A stretch of DNA of 64,000 bases from Plasmodiophora brassicae (GCA_039704465.1 JASFAU010000018.1:62001-126000); one strand, 5' to 3'. Counted from the stretch's first letter, positions 44,544-55,608 are shown. The notes: generated by a model from the letters alone, not told the origin. A program made the numbers and translations.

Positions 44544-44591
44544 GAATTCCGCACGCGTCTGGGTCAAGACAAGCCTGTCGATGTCGAACCG

Positions 44592-46934
44592 ATGGTAACA
44601 CAACTCAAGCAGGACGCTACTCCGTACCGGTGCAAGCCTCGGTTCTACAATCCTAAGCAGAAGGAGTTCCTAGACGACATGATCAGTATGCTGAAGGAGA
44701 ACGGTCTTGTCTACATGAATATGAACTCGCAATGGGCAAGTCCAGTCCTAGTCGTCAAGAAACCGAAAGGCGATGGCTATCGTCTATGTGTCGATCTTCG
44801 CCAAGTGAACGCACGGTGTGTTCCCACAGCATGGCCGATGCCGAATGTTGAGGCTGTTACGCGCAAGCTCTCCGGCATGACTTGTTTCTTCACGATTGAT
44901 GCTTTCAAGGGCTTCTGGTTGATGCCTTTGGCTAAGGAGTGTCAGGAAATCTTCAGCTTCATGACGGACGACGCTGTATTCACGCCTACGAGGAGCATTC
45001 AAGGGGAAATGAATTCGGCGGTTCAGTTCCACGGCCGAATGGCAGCTATCTTCGACGACATGAAGGAGAATTTGCTCATCTGGATTGACGACATACTCGG
45101 ATTCGCGAGGTCGGAGGAAGACCTTCTTCATCAACTGACACGAGTGTTGGAGCGGTGTCGCGAGCGCAACCTGAAGCTGAACCCGAACAAGTGCACGTTG
45201 TTCGCTCGCGAGTTGAAGTGGTGCGGCAGGATATACTCGCGAGAAGGAGTTCGGCATGATCCAGAACGCATCGAGGCGTTGACCAGCATGCCACGCCCGA
45301 AGACCGCTAACGACCTGCAGCAGTTTCTGTCGGCGGCCAACTGGATGCGTACCCACGTACCCGGCTACGCAAGTATAGTACGACCGCTGCAAGAGCTGCT
45401 TGACATTGCCAACGAGGAGCTCAAGCGCATTCGATCATCATCGCCATCATGTGTCTCGCTGGACGCACTGGGCTGGTCCGATCAGCACAGCAAGTCATTC
45501 GAGGACGTGCGCTTCGCTTTGATTCAACACGTTCAGCTGGCATTTCCGAAGGAGGATCATCAGACCTGTCTGTTCACGGACGCCAGTGATGCAGCATGGT
45601 CGGCGGTGGTTACGCAGATCCCGATGGAAGACGTCAACCTGCCTGTATGCGAACAACGACATGAACCTCTCGCATTCTACGGCAAGCGCTTCTCAGGTGC
45701 AGAGATCAGATGGCCCACGATCGAGAAGGAGGCAGCCGCGATCATCAACGCTACGCAGCGCGGTGATTTCCTACTGCAGACATCCCGGGAGTTCCTGCTC
45801 TACTGCGATCATCGCAATCTGACGTTCATCTTCGACCGGAACTCGGAGATCAAGAAGCATACGGCGCAGAAGCTACAGCGATGGGCATTGCATCTACAAG
45901 GCTTCAGCCTCAAGATGAAGGAGATCGCTGGAACCGACAACGTATGGGCAGACCTTCTGACCCGATGGGGAGCTGGTCGCATCGCACTGTCATGTAGAGC
46001 AACGCGCACCATGCAGATGGACGATTTGCGAGTCACTCCTCGGCAACATCCTGAATTCAGCTGGCCGACCGAAAAGGAGATCCGCGATTCGCAACGCTTT
46101 CTGTCACGAGAGGAGAAGATCGAGGACGGGGTGTACTTCGATGAAGCTGATCGTCTGTGGAAGAACGAGAGCAAAGCCGTTCTTATTCCTTGTCATCAAG
46201 ACTGCAAGAGTCTACGCCTTCGAATCCTGGACATTGGCCATTGCGCAAGCGCTGGTCATCGTGCGTCGGAAGTAACCAAGCAGATGATCACGGTGCGCTT
46301 CTTCTGGACCAAGATCAATCAGGACATTGAAGCGATGTGTCAGCAATGCTTGCGTTGCATCACGACACGCGGTGGTAAGAAAGTTCCTCGGCCGCTCGGT
46401 GAAGCATTACATGGTCACCAGCCGTTCGACGTACTCACCATGGACTATCTCTATGTGGAGCCTGTCAGGGGCGCGGACCACAAGTACAAGTATATTCTGC
46501 TCTTGAAGGACGACTTCAGTGGTTATGTTCGTCTGATTCCATCAGCTGAAGCGACAAGTCGTGTTGCTGCGGAAGCTCTGAATCAGTGGATTGCCGATTT
46601 CGCGACGCCCGAGTACTTGGTCACGGACGGTGGTTCACACTTCACTGCAGAAGTCATGGAGGAGCTTACCCGGCTACGAGATGTTCAGCATCACATCACA
46701 ACGGCATATTGTCCGTGGGCTAACGGCACGGTGGAACGCGCGAACCGCACGGTGCTCAACGTCATGCGATCAGTCCTGAACGAGGCCCAGATTAGCACGC
46801 ACAACTGGCCGTACTTATGTCCTGTTGTCCAGCATGTCATCAACCACACACCAAGTCGACGACTCGCCCCAGCACCAAAGCGAGCGAGTAACGCGCAACG
46901 CCAGACAAAGCGGAAGCAGCGACGACGGCACTAG
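44592..46934 (+). CDS. reverse transcriptase-RNase H-integrase of element 2
   Basis: 780 residues in one frame; the true pol start lies upstream, before the palindromic insertion. Reverse transcriptase has QWASPVLVVKKPKGDGYRLC, FTIDAFKGFW and the catalytic box IWIDDILGF. RNase H has CLFTDASDAAWSAVV, IEKEAAAI and YCDHRNL. Integrase has an HHCC-type region (CQQCLRCITTRGG) and the D, D, E residues in MDYLYVEP, VTDGGSHF and NGTVERANRT. The frame ends soon after the integrase core with a basic tail; the chromodomain seen in element 3 is not present. Protein homology is clear. Confidence 0.92.
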   Translation: MVTQLKQDATPYRCKPRFYNPKQKEFLDDMISMLKENGLVYMNMNSQWASPVLVVKKPKGDGYRLCVDLRQVNARCVPTAWPMPNVEAVTRKLSGMTCFFTIDAFKGFWLMPLAKECQEIFSFMTDDAVFTPTRSIQGEMNSAVQFHGRMAAIFDDMKENLLIWIDDILGFARSEEDLLHQLTRVLERCRERNLKLNPNKCTLFARELKWCGRIYSREGVRHDPERIEALTSMPRPKTANDLQQFLSAANWMRTHVPGYASIVRPLQELLDIANEELKRIRSSSPSCVSLDALGWSDQHSKSFEDVRFALIQHVQLAFPKEDHQTCLFTDASDAAWSAVVTQIPMEDVNLPVCEQRHEPLAFYGKRFSGAEIRWPTIEKEAAAIINATQRGDFLLQTSREFLLYCDHRNLTFIFDRNSEIKKHTAQKLQRWALHLQGFSLKMKEIAGTDNVWADLLTRWGAGRIALSCRATRTMQMDDLRVTPRQHPEFSWPTEKEIRDSQRFLSREEKIEDGVYFDEADRLWKNESKAVLIPCHQDCKSLRLRILDIGHCASAGHRASEVTKQMITVRFFWTKINQDIEAMCQQCLRCITTRGGKKVPRPLGEALHGHQPFDVLTMDYLYVEPVRGADHKYKYILLLKDDFSGYVRLIPSAEATSRVAAEALNQWIADFATPEYLVTDGGSHFTAEVMEELTRLRDVQHHITTAYCPWANGTVERANRTVLNVMRSVLNEAQISTHNWPYLCPVVQHVINHTPSRRLAPAPKRASNAQRQTKRKQRRRH

Positions 46935-47679
46935 GTATGAATGACAATGCCTGTGCAGTGTTTACGGTTTGTGGTTGTACAGGAGTCAACCGTCAAACAC
47001 GCTTATTCAGTACCGTCGGGACCGGAAGGACGACGCAACCGTATCGGTTCTGCACTGGACGATACGAGGATGACCATGATCATGGTCCTCAATCATTGTG
47101 GGCCCGGTTCTCAAATAATTGGGACCATTGCAACTGGTTTGCATGCAAGTCATGGAATCAGTCAACCTGGTTGTTATACGATCATGCAACCACGGTTTAT
47201 GGCGCTCCTCTGAGAGGCCATCACGTTATTCGATGGGTAGTCACACAGGTGGCCTCATCAATATCGTTGTGTCACGGGACATTCGGCAGCATCCGTTAAG
47301 TCACTCGTCACCGCAGATTTGACTCTGGTCAGGGCGTTCTGACTATCGAGACTCTGTTGTTCTGGGGGTCCACGCATCTGTGTCGGCCGCTGAGCTAGGT
47401 GAATGATACTTTTCGGGTGTATATGGACCGGGCTCCACCCATCTGGGTCGAGCGCCCCATCGCCGATGTTTTCGTCAGTTCATGTATCTCCATCTCGGCT
47501 GGCTGTGGCAAGGGTGTCCGTAAATGGATTTTCCACCGATTTTTCCCATGGGGTTACAAGGTGGTTTTTAGTGAGTATTGGGTGATTCCGAGTCTCACAC
47601 TACCTTCGCCGTCTGCTCTATCTTCGCCGGGCACGATGATGATGTTGCTGGTTCCGGGCACGAGTTCGGAGAAAGGCAG
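46935..47679. other. noncoding 3' part of element 2
   Basis: 745 bp between the integrase stop and the 3' LTR with no recognised protein. This is long for such an element and may hold a decayed integrase C terminus or a further insertion. Confidence 0.5.
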
Positions 47680-47867
47680 TGTAGAGCGGGGCTCTATATT
47701 TAGCGTCTCGTGCCCGACCTCAAGATGCTGCTGTCCTGAGGAGGGGGTCCTGCTGTCCTGAGGAAAGGGGGCCTGCACGGATTTAGCTCCACTGTGATGG
47801 CATGGTCGACGCCGTGGATGGGATGGATGATAAAGCTCATTGGGATATTGGCTCGAGACTGACTACA
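47680..47867 (+). repeat. 3' LTR of element 2
   Basis: 188 bp, TG...CA, near-identical to 42536-42723 and followed by the GCAC target duplicate. Confidence 0.9.
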
Positions 47868-47984
47868 GCACCCATAACATTAATTTTAGGCCCTGTGGCC
47901 TTGGCGGCGCAGGGTAACCTGCACCGCGAGATCAGCACGGATTTGTTCTTCGTTCTTGGTGGGGTTGATGGTCTTGGCGTGTTG

Positions 47985-48442
47985 TTAGATGTACATGCAT
48001 TTTTTGTCCTTTGCAGACTTGAGAATGTTAGTCATCTCGTCTTCATATTTCCAGAGGGCTTCTGTGAAGGAGTTTTTCCATAGTCTCGCGTATACGTCGC
48101 GTTCTTGTTGTAGTTTGTGGCGCAATGCGGTGCAGTGCAGGAGTTGATGCTCAATGGCTTCGGTTGCGTTCCCGCAGTGCTGGCATTGAGATGACTCTCC
48201 GGCCATGTCTTGGCTAATATGTTATAGAGGTGCTGCCGGGCGCCGCAGTATCCCAAGCGGGCGCGATTCAGCAGGGGGAGGGTATGGATTTTTCTGCTGT
48301 CGTATGCTATGTTTTTGGCGTCGTCTCGATATCGTTGTCGGTTGGGATAGTCTCCCCATTTGCTTTCTTTGATGTTGTTCTTTAGATGATCATCTAATCG
48401 GTCGGCTGCCATGCGTCTCAAATGGAGTTTGTAGGAGGATAG
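47985..48442 (-). pseudogene. LINE-type retroelement 3' end relic
   Basis: On the minus strand two frames together give a C-terminal pattern typical of non-LTR elements: an RNase H-distal helical region (LLNRARLGYCGARQHLYNIL) and a terminal CCHC box (CQHCGNATEAIEHQLLHC). A frameshift separates them near 48200. Its upstream side is cut at 48443 by an LTR. No reverse transcriptase remains in the window. Confidence 0.6.
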
Positions 48443-48585
48443 TGTCACGACTGAGTCGTGTTGGCGACTCAGCCGGCACCAAATTGGGCTCCTTCGTAGC
48501 GCAATAGGTACAATAAACGTCCACGGCGCGGACCGACCTCAGTCGGTCAATCCGTGTGGTTGACTCATCTTGCTCTGTCTTCACA
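48443..48585 (+). repeat. LTR of chromovirus fragment (element 4)
   Basis: 143 bp, TGTCACG...CTTCACA, a diverged relative of the 146-bp LTRs at 55461 and 61109. It is followed by the same ttttgaccgacta primer-site-like sequence. Confidence 0.85.
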
Positions 48586-48710
48586 TTTTGACCGACTAAC
48601 CTTCTGTCGTCGTCTTGTCTCGACTCGTATCGTATTGTGCCGTATCGTATCGTATTGTGCCGTATCGTACCGTGCCGTACCGTTTCTATCGTTGGTATTG
48701 TATTGCATTC

Positions 48711-49754
48711 AAGGCAGGAGGCGATGGGTCGATTCCGTCATTGGCGGACGACGTCCCATCGTCCGCGAATCCGGATGTTGCGGGTGCGTCGGATTTTGCT
48801 CTCGGTCCCCTGTCGCAGATGCACTTCGCGCGGGGTGTTCTGCCACTGGCGAATCATCTCCCTGCACGACCGCTCACCCCGCCTTCGCTCAATAGTACCG
48901 CTGCCGATTGGCCCGACGACTCTCTGTCCCCTTCGGACCGTCACTCCCCGCCTGCCTTATCGTCCCTACACGTTTCTGCCGCCTCGACGTCTCTGCAGGA
49001 CCCCGGCGGCGCGCCTCGGCATGACCCTGTCTCCTCGACGTCGCAGCATATTGGCGCTTCGTCCGTTGGGGCTCGGGTGCCAGCGCCACGGGTGTCTCCG
49101 GGCCCACCCTTAACGTCTATTGTTGTCCAGTCACAAGACATTCCGCGTTTTTCGGGAAGCGATGGTCTGTCGACGACGCGTTGGTTGACTGCGTTCTCTC
49201 GGATCACCCAGACGTCGTTAACGTCTACAAGTCCTCTATCCGGCGATGTGCAATGTGTCTTAACGACAGCCTTGCAAGGTCAGGCCCTTGAGACTTACCT
49301 CGACTTTCCTGCGGACGCGTCTATGGCGGACGTAGCGTCGGTCCTGCTCCATGACTTCCCGGGCCCTTCGTTCAAGCAGGTTGAAGCGAAGTTTGACAAC
49401 CTAAAGCAGACTCCAGGTGTCGCTCACCACGCACTGGCATTCCAACGCTTGTACAAGGACCTTCAACGACTTGACCCATTGTACAGACTCAATCCGGCCC
49501 GCTTGGCGGAAAAGTTCCGCCTCTCGTTGAACCCTGCGCTCTCCGAAGCGCTGTTCTTCTGCAACTTCAGAGACCACGACAAAATTCTCGAGATGGCGGC
49601 TCATCTTGAGTCGAAATACCCAATCGCCGCCATCAACGCTGGCGGTGATGCAAGGGCACAACCCCTGGCTTGCCATTATTGTCTCGAAGTTGGGCATTTT
49701 ATTGCGTCCTGCCCGAATAGGCCACCGTGCCCGCACTGTGTAGATCGTGTATAG
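48711..49754 (+). pseudogene. Gag fragment of element 4
   Basis: An open frame of about 347 codons homologous to the Gag at 55772. Shared blocks include VVQSQDIPRFSGSDGLSTTR, a helical capsid-like region (FQRLYKDLQRLDPLYRLNPA) and a zinc knuckle (CHYCLEVGHFIASC). The codon matching the ATG of the relative is AAG here, so the start is lost. The frame ends just into a second knuckle; protease and polymerase are missing. A short tandem repeat of cgtat/ccgta units lies in the leader at 48620-48690. Confidence 0.8.
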
Positions 49755-50841
49755 AGAACCTCAGCGTCCTCGTTCCCAGATCTCCTGATCCTTTTCCTCC
49801 TCCCGTCCGGCCTTCCCGCATGCCGTACGGACTCTCCCTGGTCTTAGGGCTGCCTCTCCTAGATGCTATTCTTGGTATCTCTGGCTGCGACAGGGCATGC
49901 TGCACTGCTCCACCGTCTACACTGCACTTTTCCGAACATGACCTGGATGCAGACGTAGAAATACGTAGGCTCGTTGCTGCTTTCGTGCGACACGTAGGCG
50001 TTACTGTCACGCCCGTTTCTTGAGATTAGACTCATCGCAATAAGGACGGAGTTGCCCGGACCATGTCAGCATAGTGCTAACAGTTCTCAGCCATACTGAC
50101 GACATCCACCCCCCACGTGGGAGGTGGTCACCTCGTTACAGGCACCCATCCATTCCAAATCACTCCAGCGAGTCACCACACGTTCCATATTTCCCAGTGA
50201 TCCATCCAACCGTCCCCATGTGGTGTACGACAAGTCATACGCCGACATTAAGGCACCATTTCCAATTCCCACAGTTCCCAATTCGCACCCAGTTCCATCC
50301 AATTCCAGTTCCCGTTCCCCATGCACTGATTCTGTGAGTTGCGTCCAACACACTACATCAGCGCCGGTTGTGAGCTCACTACTGCGTCCAGTAAGTTCCG
50401 CTCGCAACCAGCACGAATACCCACACCGCGTCCAGCCATGTGCATCCGTAGTTAGTTCCGTTCCCATCCGATATCGGTTCACCGAAGCCCAATCTTTAGG
50501 AGTCCGATGACTGGCGTCCGTTATTCGGGACTACCAGGGTTAGCCGAAGTCCAATCTTTAGGATCCGACTGTGGTGGAGTGTTTCCCCATGCATATGCGA
50601 GTTCCGTACCGTTGGTTTCCATTTGGTACATGATCCCATTCAATGGCCAATTTGCTGAATGTTCTCAGACTGAGTCCCATGCCCAGTGGTTCGGGCCGAA
50701 TGCCCACGCCAGTGCTCCGCGCACCGTGCGTCCAATCGACGTCCTTTCCGTTTTCGCGTCGTTGTTCCTCGTTGCCTATGTACAGTTAGCAACCTTCGAC
50801 CAGCTACTTTACCATGTTCCAGCCGGTCCATCATCATATCG
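49755..50841. other. noncoding tract between element 4 and element 3
   Basis: About 1.1 kb of lower-GC sequence without a supported gene. It contains the second copy of the palindromic dispersed repeat and a local direct repeat (ccgaag.ccaatctttagg near 50483 and 50546). It may include the decayed 3' end of element 3. Confidence 0.5.
50094..50148. repeat. dispersed repeat with near-perfect palindrome, copy 2
   Basis: About 55 bp matching 42410-42463 in the same orientation, with one extra C in the C run and a near-palindrome at 50106-50127 around CACGTG. Confidence 0.7.
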
Positions 50842-51180
50842 TCAATTCCGTTGTCGTTTAGTCCCGGCCTGACGTCGCGCTCCTTTTGCTTGACGTCGTT
50901 TCGAGGCGGGCTGGTGATTCCCGTTCGTCGCCGCCGAGTTCAACAGTGTTCGCAACTCCTCCGCCTGAGGGTGGTCATCTCCCAGTCGGTCATACAGATC
51001 ACGAGCCATCGTCGGCACGTCCTCGATTATGATGTCCGCCGGTTCCCATGTGGCGTCCGATCCCTCGAATCCTTCCCAGAGCACTTTGATTTCGACTCGC
51101 TTCTCGCTCGCATTGTATCGGCAGTCAGCTAGATTCTCCACCAAGAGCTTGTGATTCGAGTGCTGAAGATGCTTCTTCAC
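50842..51180 (-). pseudogene. chromodomain of element 3 integrase
   Basis: The minus-strand frame has the chromodomain core KVLWEGFEGSDATWEPADII followed by a basic tail. In chromoviruses this module binds modified histones and steers integration. It is out of frame with the integrase part upstream. Confidence 0.8.
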
Positions 51181-52306
51181 GTCGCCGTCATGTTCAACTT
51201 CCCATCAGCATATCGTCTGATTCGTTGGATGTGCGCCCGAAACTCCTTCTCGTGAAGAGGATCGTACAGCAAGTACACTTGATCTTTCAGTCGCTGCAGC
51301 AAACGGAACGGGCCATTCCACTTGGCGATCAGTTTGTTCCCCGCGCCCATGTTCGGTCGTGCGCACAAGACGTAGTCACCTGGAATGAATGCTTCATCGT
51401 CTCCAGGACGTAGCTGCCTGTTGCGCTGCTGGACATTGGCTCGATGCCGCTTCTCTTTGCCCATCTCGACATCCTTGTGTATGTTGTCGAAATCGTCCTT
51501 CATCTTCTCGATGTGTTGAGTAATAGTCGCAGGATTCACAGGTCGCCAATCGCTAGCCTTCAAGTCCCAGATCAGGTCTAGAGGATGCCAAACGCCGCCG
51601 TCACCGGTGCATGACCTCCGTGACGCCTTGAAGGCGCATGGTTCATGGCATGCTGCACCAGCTGACATGCGTACGGCCAATTGTGGGTGTCGATCAGGTT
51701 CTCATTCAGTAGGCTCCTCAGCATCTCCACGACCGTTCCATTCGCCCGTTCGACCGTTCCATTCGACCATGGACAGTACGCCAACGTGATGTGATACGCA
51801 ACGTGACGTAGCCGACTCAAATCCTCCATCACCTCAGCGGTGAAATGTGAACCGTCATCGGTAACCAGGATCTCTGGCGTCCCGAAGTCAGCGATCCACG
51901 CCATCAGGGAATCAGCTGCAGTCCGGGCCGTCGCGTTCGTGCAAGGAATCAGGCGGACGAGTCCCGAGAAGTCGTCCTTGAGCAGCAATATATACTTGTA
52001 GTCGTGGTCCGCTCCGCGAACCGGCTCGGCGTACATGTAGTCCATATGCAGCACCTGAAACCTTTCGTGACCGTGAACAGCCTGACCCAGAGGCCGCGGA
52101 GCCCGTTCTCCTCCTCGAGTGGTGACGCAGTGCAGGCACTGATAGCACATTTGTTGCACGTGCTCCTCCACTCCAGCCCAGCGGAATCGTCTCATAACCG
52201 CTTCTTTGGTGGTTGTTCCTCCACGATGCATAGCGCTGCCGCAGTGTGCCACGACCAGGATCCGTAGTCGTAACGTCTCTGCGTCATCATGGCTTGGAAT
52301 TAACAC
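51177..52306 (-). pseudogene. integrase of element 3
   Basis: Two overlapping minus-strand frames (51578-52306 and 51177-51680). The core has CYQCLHCVTTRGG, MDYMYAEPVRGADHDYKY, VTDDGSHFTAEVMEDL and NGTVERANGTV, giving the zinc-binding and D, D, E residues. The second frame carries the GPF-like C-terminal module (KWNGPFRLLQRLKDQVYLLY). A frameshift separates the two. Confidence 0.85.
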
Positions 52307-52513
52307 CTGTCCAGAGACAGTTTGTCGCGATCATCCCATTGCGCCTTGGATGCTGCCTTCTCGTCGTCGGTCAGCAGCTTCTGGGATTGTCGTATGTCGG
52401 CTTCACGAGGCCATTCGAATCCGTCGTGCGCCATGGGGTTACTCGCAGGGCTTCCATGGACATGACTCGAGTTGCCCGACACGTAAGCGCGATTCGACCC
52501 GCGCCCCATCGCG

Positions 52514-53668
52514 TCAGTAGATCTGCCCACGCATTGTCCTCCCCGCTGATGTCCACCATTTTGTACCGGAATCCTGCAGATGAACGGACCACCGCTCCAG
52601 CTTTGCGGCTGTGTGCTTCTTCATCTCCATGTCGTTGTTGAAGATGTATCGTAGATTCCGATGATCGCAGTAGAGCAGGAACTCACGTCCGGTTTGCAGC
52701 AAGAAATCACCTCGCGTAGTCGCCTGGACGATCGCCGCTGCCTCTTTCTCGATGATAGGCCACCGTAGCTGCGTGTTGTCGAAGCGTTTCCCGTAGAACG
52801 CCAGCGGTTCATGTCGTTGCTCACTGATCGGCAATACGATGTCCTCCATTGGAATCTGAGTCACGACCGCCGACCATGCGAACTCGCTTGCGTCCGTGAA
52901 GAGGCAGGTCTGGAAATCCTTCTTGGGGTAGGCCAGTTGCACGTGTTCGACCAGCACCGCCCGCAGCTTCTCGAATGCTTCTCGTTGTCGTTCAGACCAG
53001 CCCATCGCGTCCACCGTCAATGAGGCATAAGAACTGGACTTCGTTCGTTTCAGCTCCTCATTCGCCCGGTCAACGACCTCCTGTAGTGGCTCGATGATGT
53101 ACGGGTAATCCGGGATGCTCGTGCGCATCCATCCCACCGCCCACATCAGTTGCTGCAGGTCTTTAACCGTCTTCGGCTCCGGCATGCTTGTCAGAGCTGC
53201 TATCCGTTCCGGGTCATGTCGAATGCCGTTGCCAGAGTAGATCTTCCCGCACCAGACCAGCTCCCTGGCGAAGATCGTGCATTTCGTAGGGTTGAACTTC
53301 AGTCCGACTTCGCGTGCCCGTTCGAATACGTTGGCCAGCAGTTCCAGAAGCTCGGCCTCCGTCTTCGCGAATCCCAGCAGATCATCAATCCAGACCATCA
53401 TTCGATCCATCAGGTCGTCGAAGATGTTCACCATCCTTGCTTGGAATTGCGGGACCGTGTTCAGTCCGCCCTGGATGCTTCGTGTAGGTGTCCAAACCGA
53501 ATCGTCTGTCATGAACGAAAACATCTCTTGACAAGATTTGTCCAGAGGCATCAACCAGAATCCCTTGAAGGCATCCAAGCTGAAGAAACATGACATACCT
53601 TCGAGTTTGCGGGCGCCCGCCTCGATGTTCGGCATGGGCCAGACAGTTGGCTCAGATCGCAGGTTCAC
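52514..53668 (-). pseudogene. reverse transcriptase-RNase H of element 3
   Basis: 384 residues on the minus strand. FSLDAFKGFWLMPL, the catalytic box VWIDDLLGFA, then RNase H CLFTDASEFAWSAVV, IEKEAAAIVQ and YCDHRNLRYIF. The end of RNase H continues in another frame (DNAWADLLTRWGAGRIAL at about 52530-52480), so a frameshift is present. Confidence 0.88.
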
Positions 53669-54677
53669 CTGTCGAAGGTCGACGCATAGTCGGTAGCCGT
53701 CCCTGTGTGGCTTCTTGACGATCAGGACAGGACTGGCCCACTTCGAGTTTCATGTTCGCAAAGATCAGGCCGTTGTCCTTCAGCACCCGTATCATGTCCG
53801 TCAAGAACTCCTTTTGCTTCGGATTGTACATGCGCGGCTTGCACCGATATGGTGTGGCACCGTCCTTCAGGTCCGTCCTCAATGGTTCCACGTCCACAGG
53901 TGGGTTAGACCCCAGCGTCGTACGGAATTCGTTCATGTGCTTGTTCAAGAACTTCCGCAGTCGCCTCAAGCCTTGCCTCGAAATGCCATTCTTCTTAGCC
54001 TGCTTGATCATGTCGTTGACAGCCTTGCTGATTCCAGACGGATCTGAGAAAGACAATAATGGAGTGGATGTATTACGTACGGCGTGTGCGGCGGACGTTA
54101 CAGTGGCGACGTAGTCGCCGACGGTGTAACGGTTGCCAACGCCGGCGGGCACGGAGTCGCGGAGTGCGTGACGGCGTTCACGTGCTGCAGGCATGTGCTG
54201 CTGGTCGTAGTGGATACGTTGTTCGACAGGATCAACCTTTCCGAGATCGATCTCACTGCGCGTCGGCTCGCCTTCGCCGTTCGCGTAGGGGTTGCATCCG
54301 TGGTTGGCGCTCAGTTCGATCATCTTGGCCGTCACCCTCTCCACCGTCTCGAGCGAGTCAGCATCGAACTGCATGACCCCAACGTTCGTTAACATCAGCG
54401 ACTCCAACTGCTGTTTGGGATCAATTCCCATAGCCGTGAGAATCGGGTTTCCGAGCAGCGTCTTCGCAATCATCGTCGAGATGTAGAATCGCATGTTGTA
54501 CAGCGTCAATGTCCCGTGTTCGCCGTGCAGTTTCATGATCGGAACGGCAAGGACCTTCGAGCAGACCTCAGTGGTTGTCGAACTCCATATCCAGCAGCAC
54601 ACTCGTGCAGCACACCGACGCTGCCACGCACTCCGCAAGTCTGGTGTCAGCGCCGCCCGCGATGATGTAACGTGCAC
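53652..54677 (-). pseudogene. protease/RT N-terminal region of element 3
   Basis: 341 residues on the minus strand. The middle part aligns with element 2 around TLLGNPILTAMGIDPKQQLE and KKNGISRQGLRRLRKFLNKH, then NEFRTTLG and YRCKPRMYNPKQKEF, the start of the reverse transcriptase. The last residues slip out of frame relative to the next segment. The first part, where the protease active site should be, is not clearly recognisable. Confidence 0.75.
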
Positions 54678-54814
54678 CGCGTCTCACGTCTACGACGTTG
54701 CCCGTCACACCCAATATCTTCGCTCTATATCCATCAATATATCTCACTCTGGTTTGGTCGTTTCAGATTAACAGTCGTAACCGCGCTCTGGGCGTCTCGC
54801 TCGCGTCCAACGTC

Positions 54815-55460
54815 ATGGCCGATCGCGGCCGAACGGCGGAGTCAGATGTCCAAGATCTCGACGCGCAGCTCGCTGAGGCCGAGCGACAGGAGAAGATCGT
54901 GCGCATCGCATTCCTGCGACAGAAACCGCATCGTACTCCTGCATCGCCATGACGCCGACGACGCAGCCTCGCCCAACCATTGTGGACGGCGTAGTGCGTC
55001 CAGGTACAGATCGCGTGCCTCCGCCTCGGTTCGACGGCAAGCACGAATCGTTTGCCGCTTGGGCGCCCGCCGCCGCGTCTTGGTTTACCAACCGTGGATT
55101 CGCGGGAATTGTCGGCATCGATCTGGACGGATCGCCGACTCCGAGTATCCCCGACAATGTGGACGCGGATCTGGAGGCAACTGCTCGGGAGATACTCTTG
55201 TTTCATATGGTCGACAAGACCGTTCTGATCGGCTAAAACTTGCTGTACGCCGGTACATCGGCGCAATGCTGGCGCGCTCTCTTCCGCATGCTGCGACCCT
55301 GCACGTTTTCGTCTGTCATTCGTGCTTCTAAAGATTTGTTCAGTGTTCGACAGCAAGCCGGTGAATCGGTCGCCTTGTACGCGGCCCGTCTGCAAGCCGC
55401 TGCCCAACGTTTCCGTACAACAGTCCCGAACGACATGCTTCACATGACGGATTCCTTCCT
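54815..55460 (+). pseudogene. Gag of Ty1/copia element, 5' part
   Basis: Coding starts at the ATG at 54815 (MADRGRTAESDVQDLDAQLA), shifts frame near 54945 and continues as a copia-type Gag (RFDGKHESFAAWAPAAASWF). An in-frame TAA lies at 55234-55236. The frame runs into the chromovirus LTR at 55461; its continuation lies at 61255 in the same frame once one TTCCT is discounted. Confidence 0.75.
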
Positions 55461-55606
55461 TGTCACGGTCGAGTCGCTGTCTTGGCGACTCAGCCGGCAC
55501 CTAATTGGGCTCCTCCGCAGCGCACTACTACAATAAACGTCCACGGCGTTGGACCGACCTCAGTCGGTCAATCCGTGTGGTTGACACATCTTGCTCTGTC
55601 GTCACA
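55461..55606 (+). repeat. 5' LTR of element 5
   Basis: 146 bp. It holds an AATAAA-like stretch (about 55531) and, 30 nt later, the sequence agtcggtcaa that pairs with the primer site downstream. Confidence 0.93.
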
Positions 55607-55608
55607 TT

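Larger units (their letters stand above)
42536..47867 (+). mobile_element. Ty3-type LTR retrotransposon (element 2)
   Basis: Two 188-bp LTRs, 42536-42723 and 47680-47867, begin TGTAGAG and end CTACA and differ at about two positions. The element is flanked by a 4-bp direct repeat, GCAC (42532-42535 and 47868-47871). A purine-rich tract, ggagaaagg, precedes the 3' LTR. It encodes Gag, a protease-like region and a reverse transcriptase-RNase H-integrase, with several lesions. Near-identical LTRs indicate a fairly recent insertion. Confidence 0.9.
50842..54677 (-). mobile_element. inverted Ty3-type chromodomain retroelement (element 3), degraded
   Basis: A minus-strand pol of the same family as element 2, in several frames. 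In coding order: protease and start of reverse transcriptase (53652-54677), reverse transcriptase-RNase H (52514-53668), RNase H end and integrase (51578-52592), integrase C-terminal part (51177-51680) and chromodomain (50842-51180). Gag and LTRs were not found. The 5' side is truncated near the start of the copia element. Confidence 0.85.

Noticed and set aside
44511..44544. Reading the palindrome in element 2 as a short GT-AG intron
   Set aside because: Removing gtagac...ctacag leaves four extra bases and does not restore the frame; only removal of 34 bp plus one GAAT copy does.
46937..47299. Short open frames after the integrase of element 2
   Set aside because: No similarity to integrase C terminus, chromodomain or envelope; composition is that of noncoding DNA.
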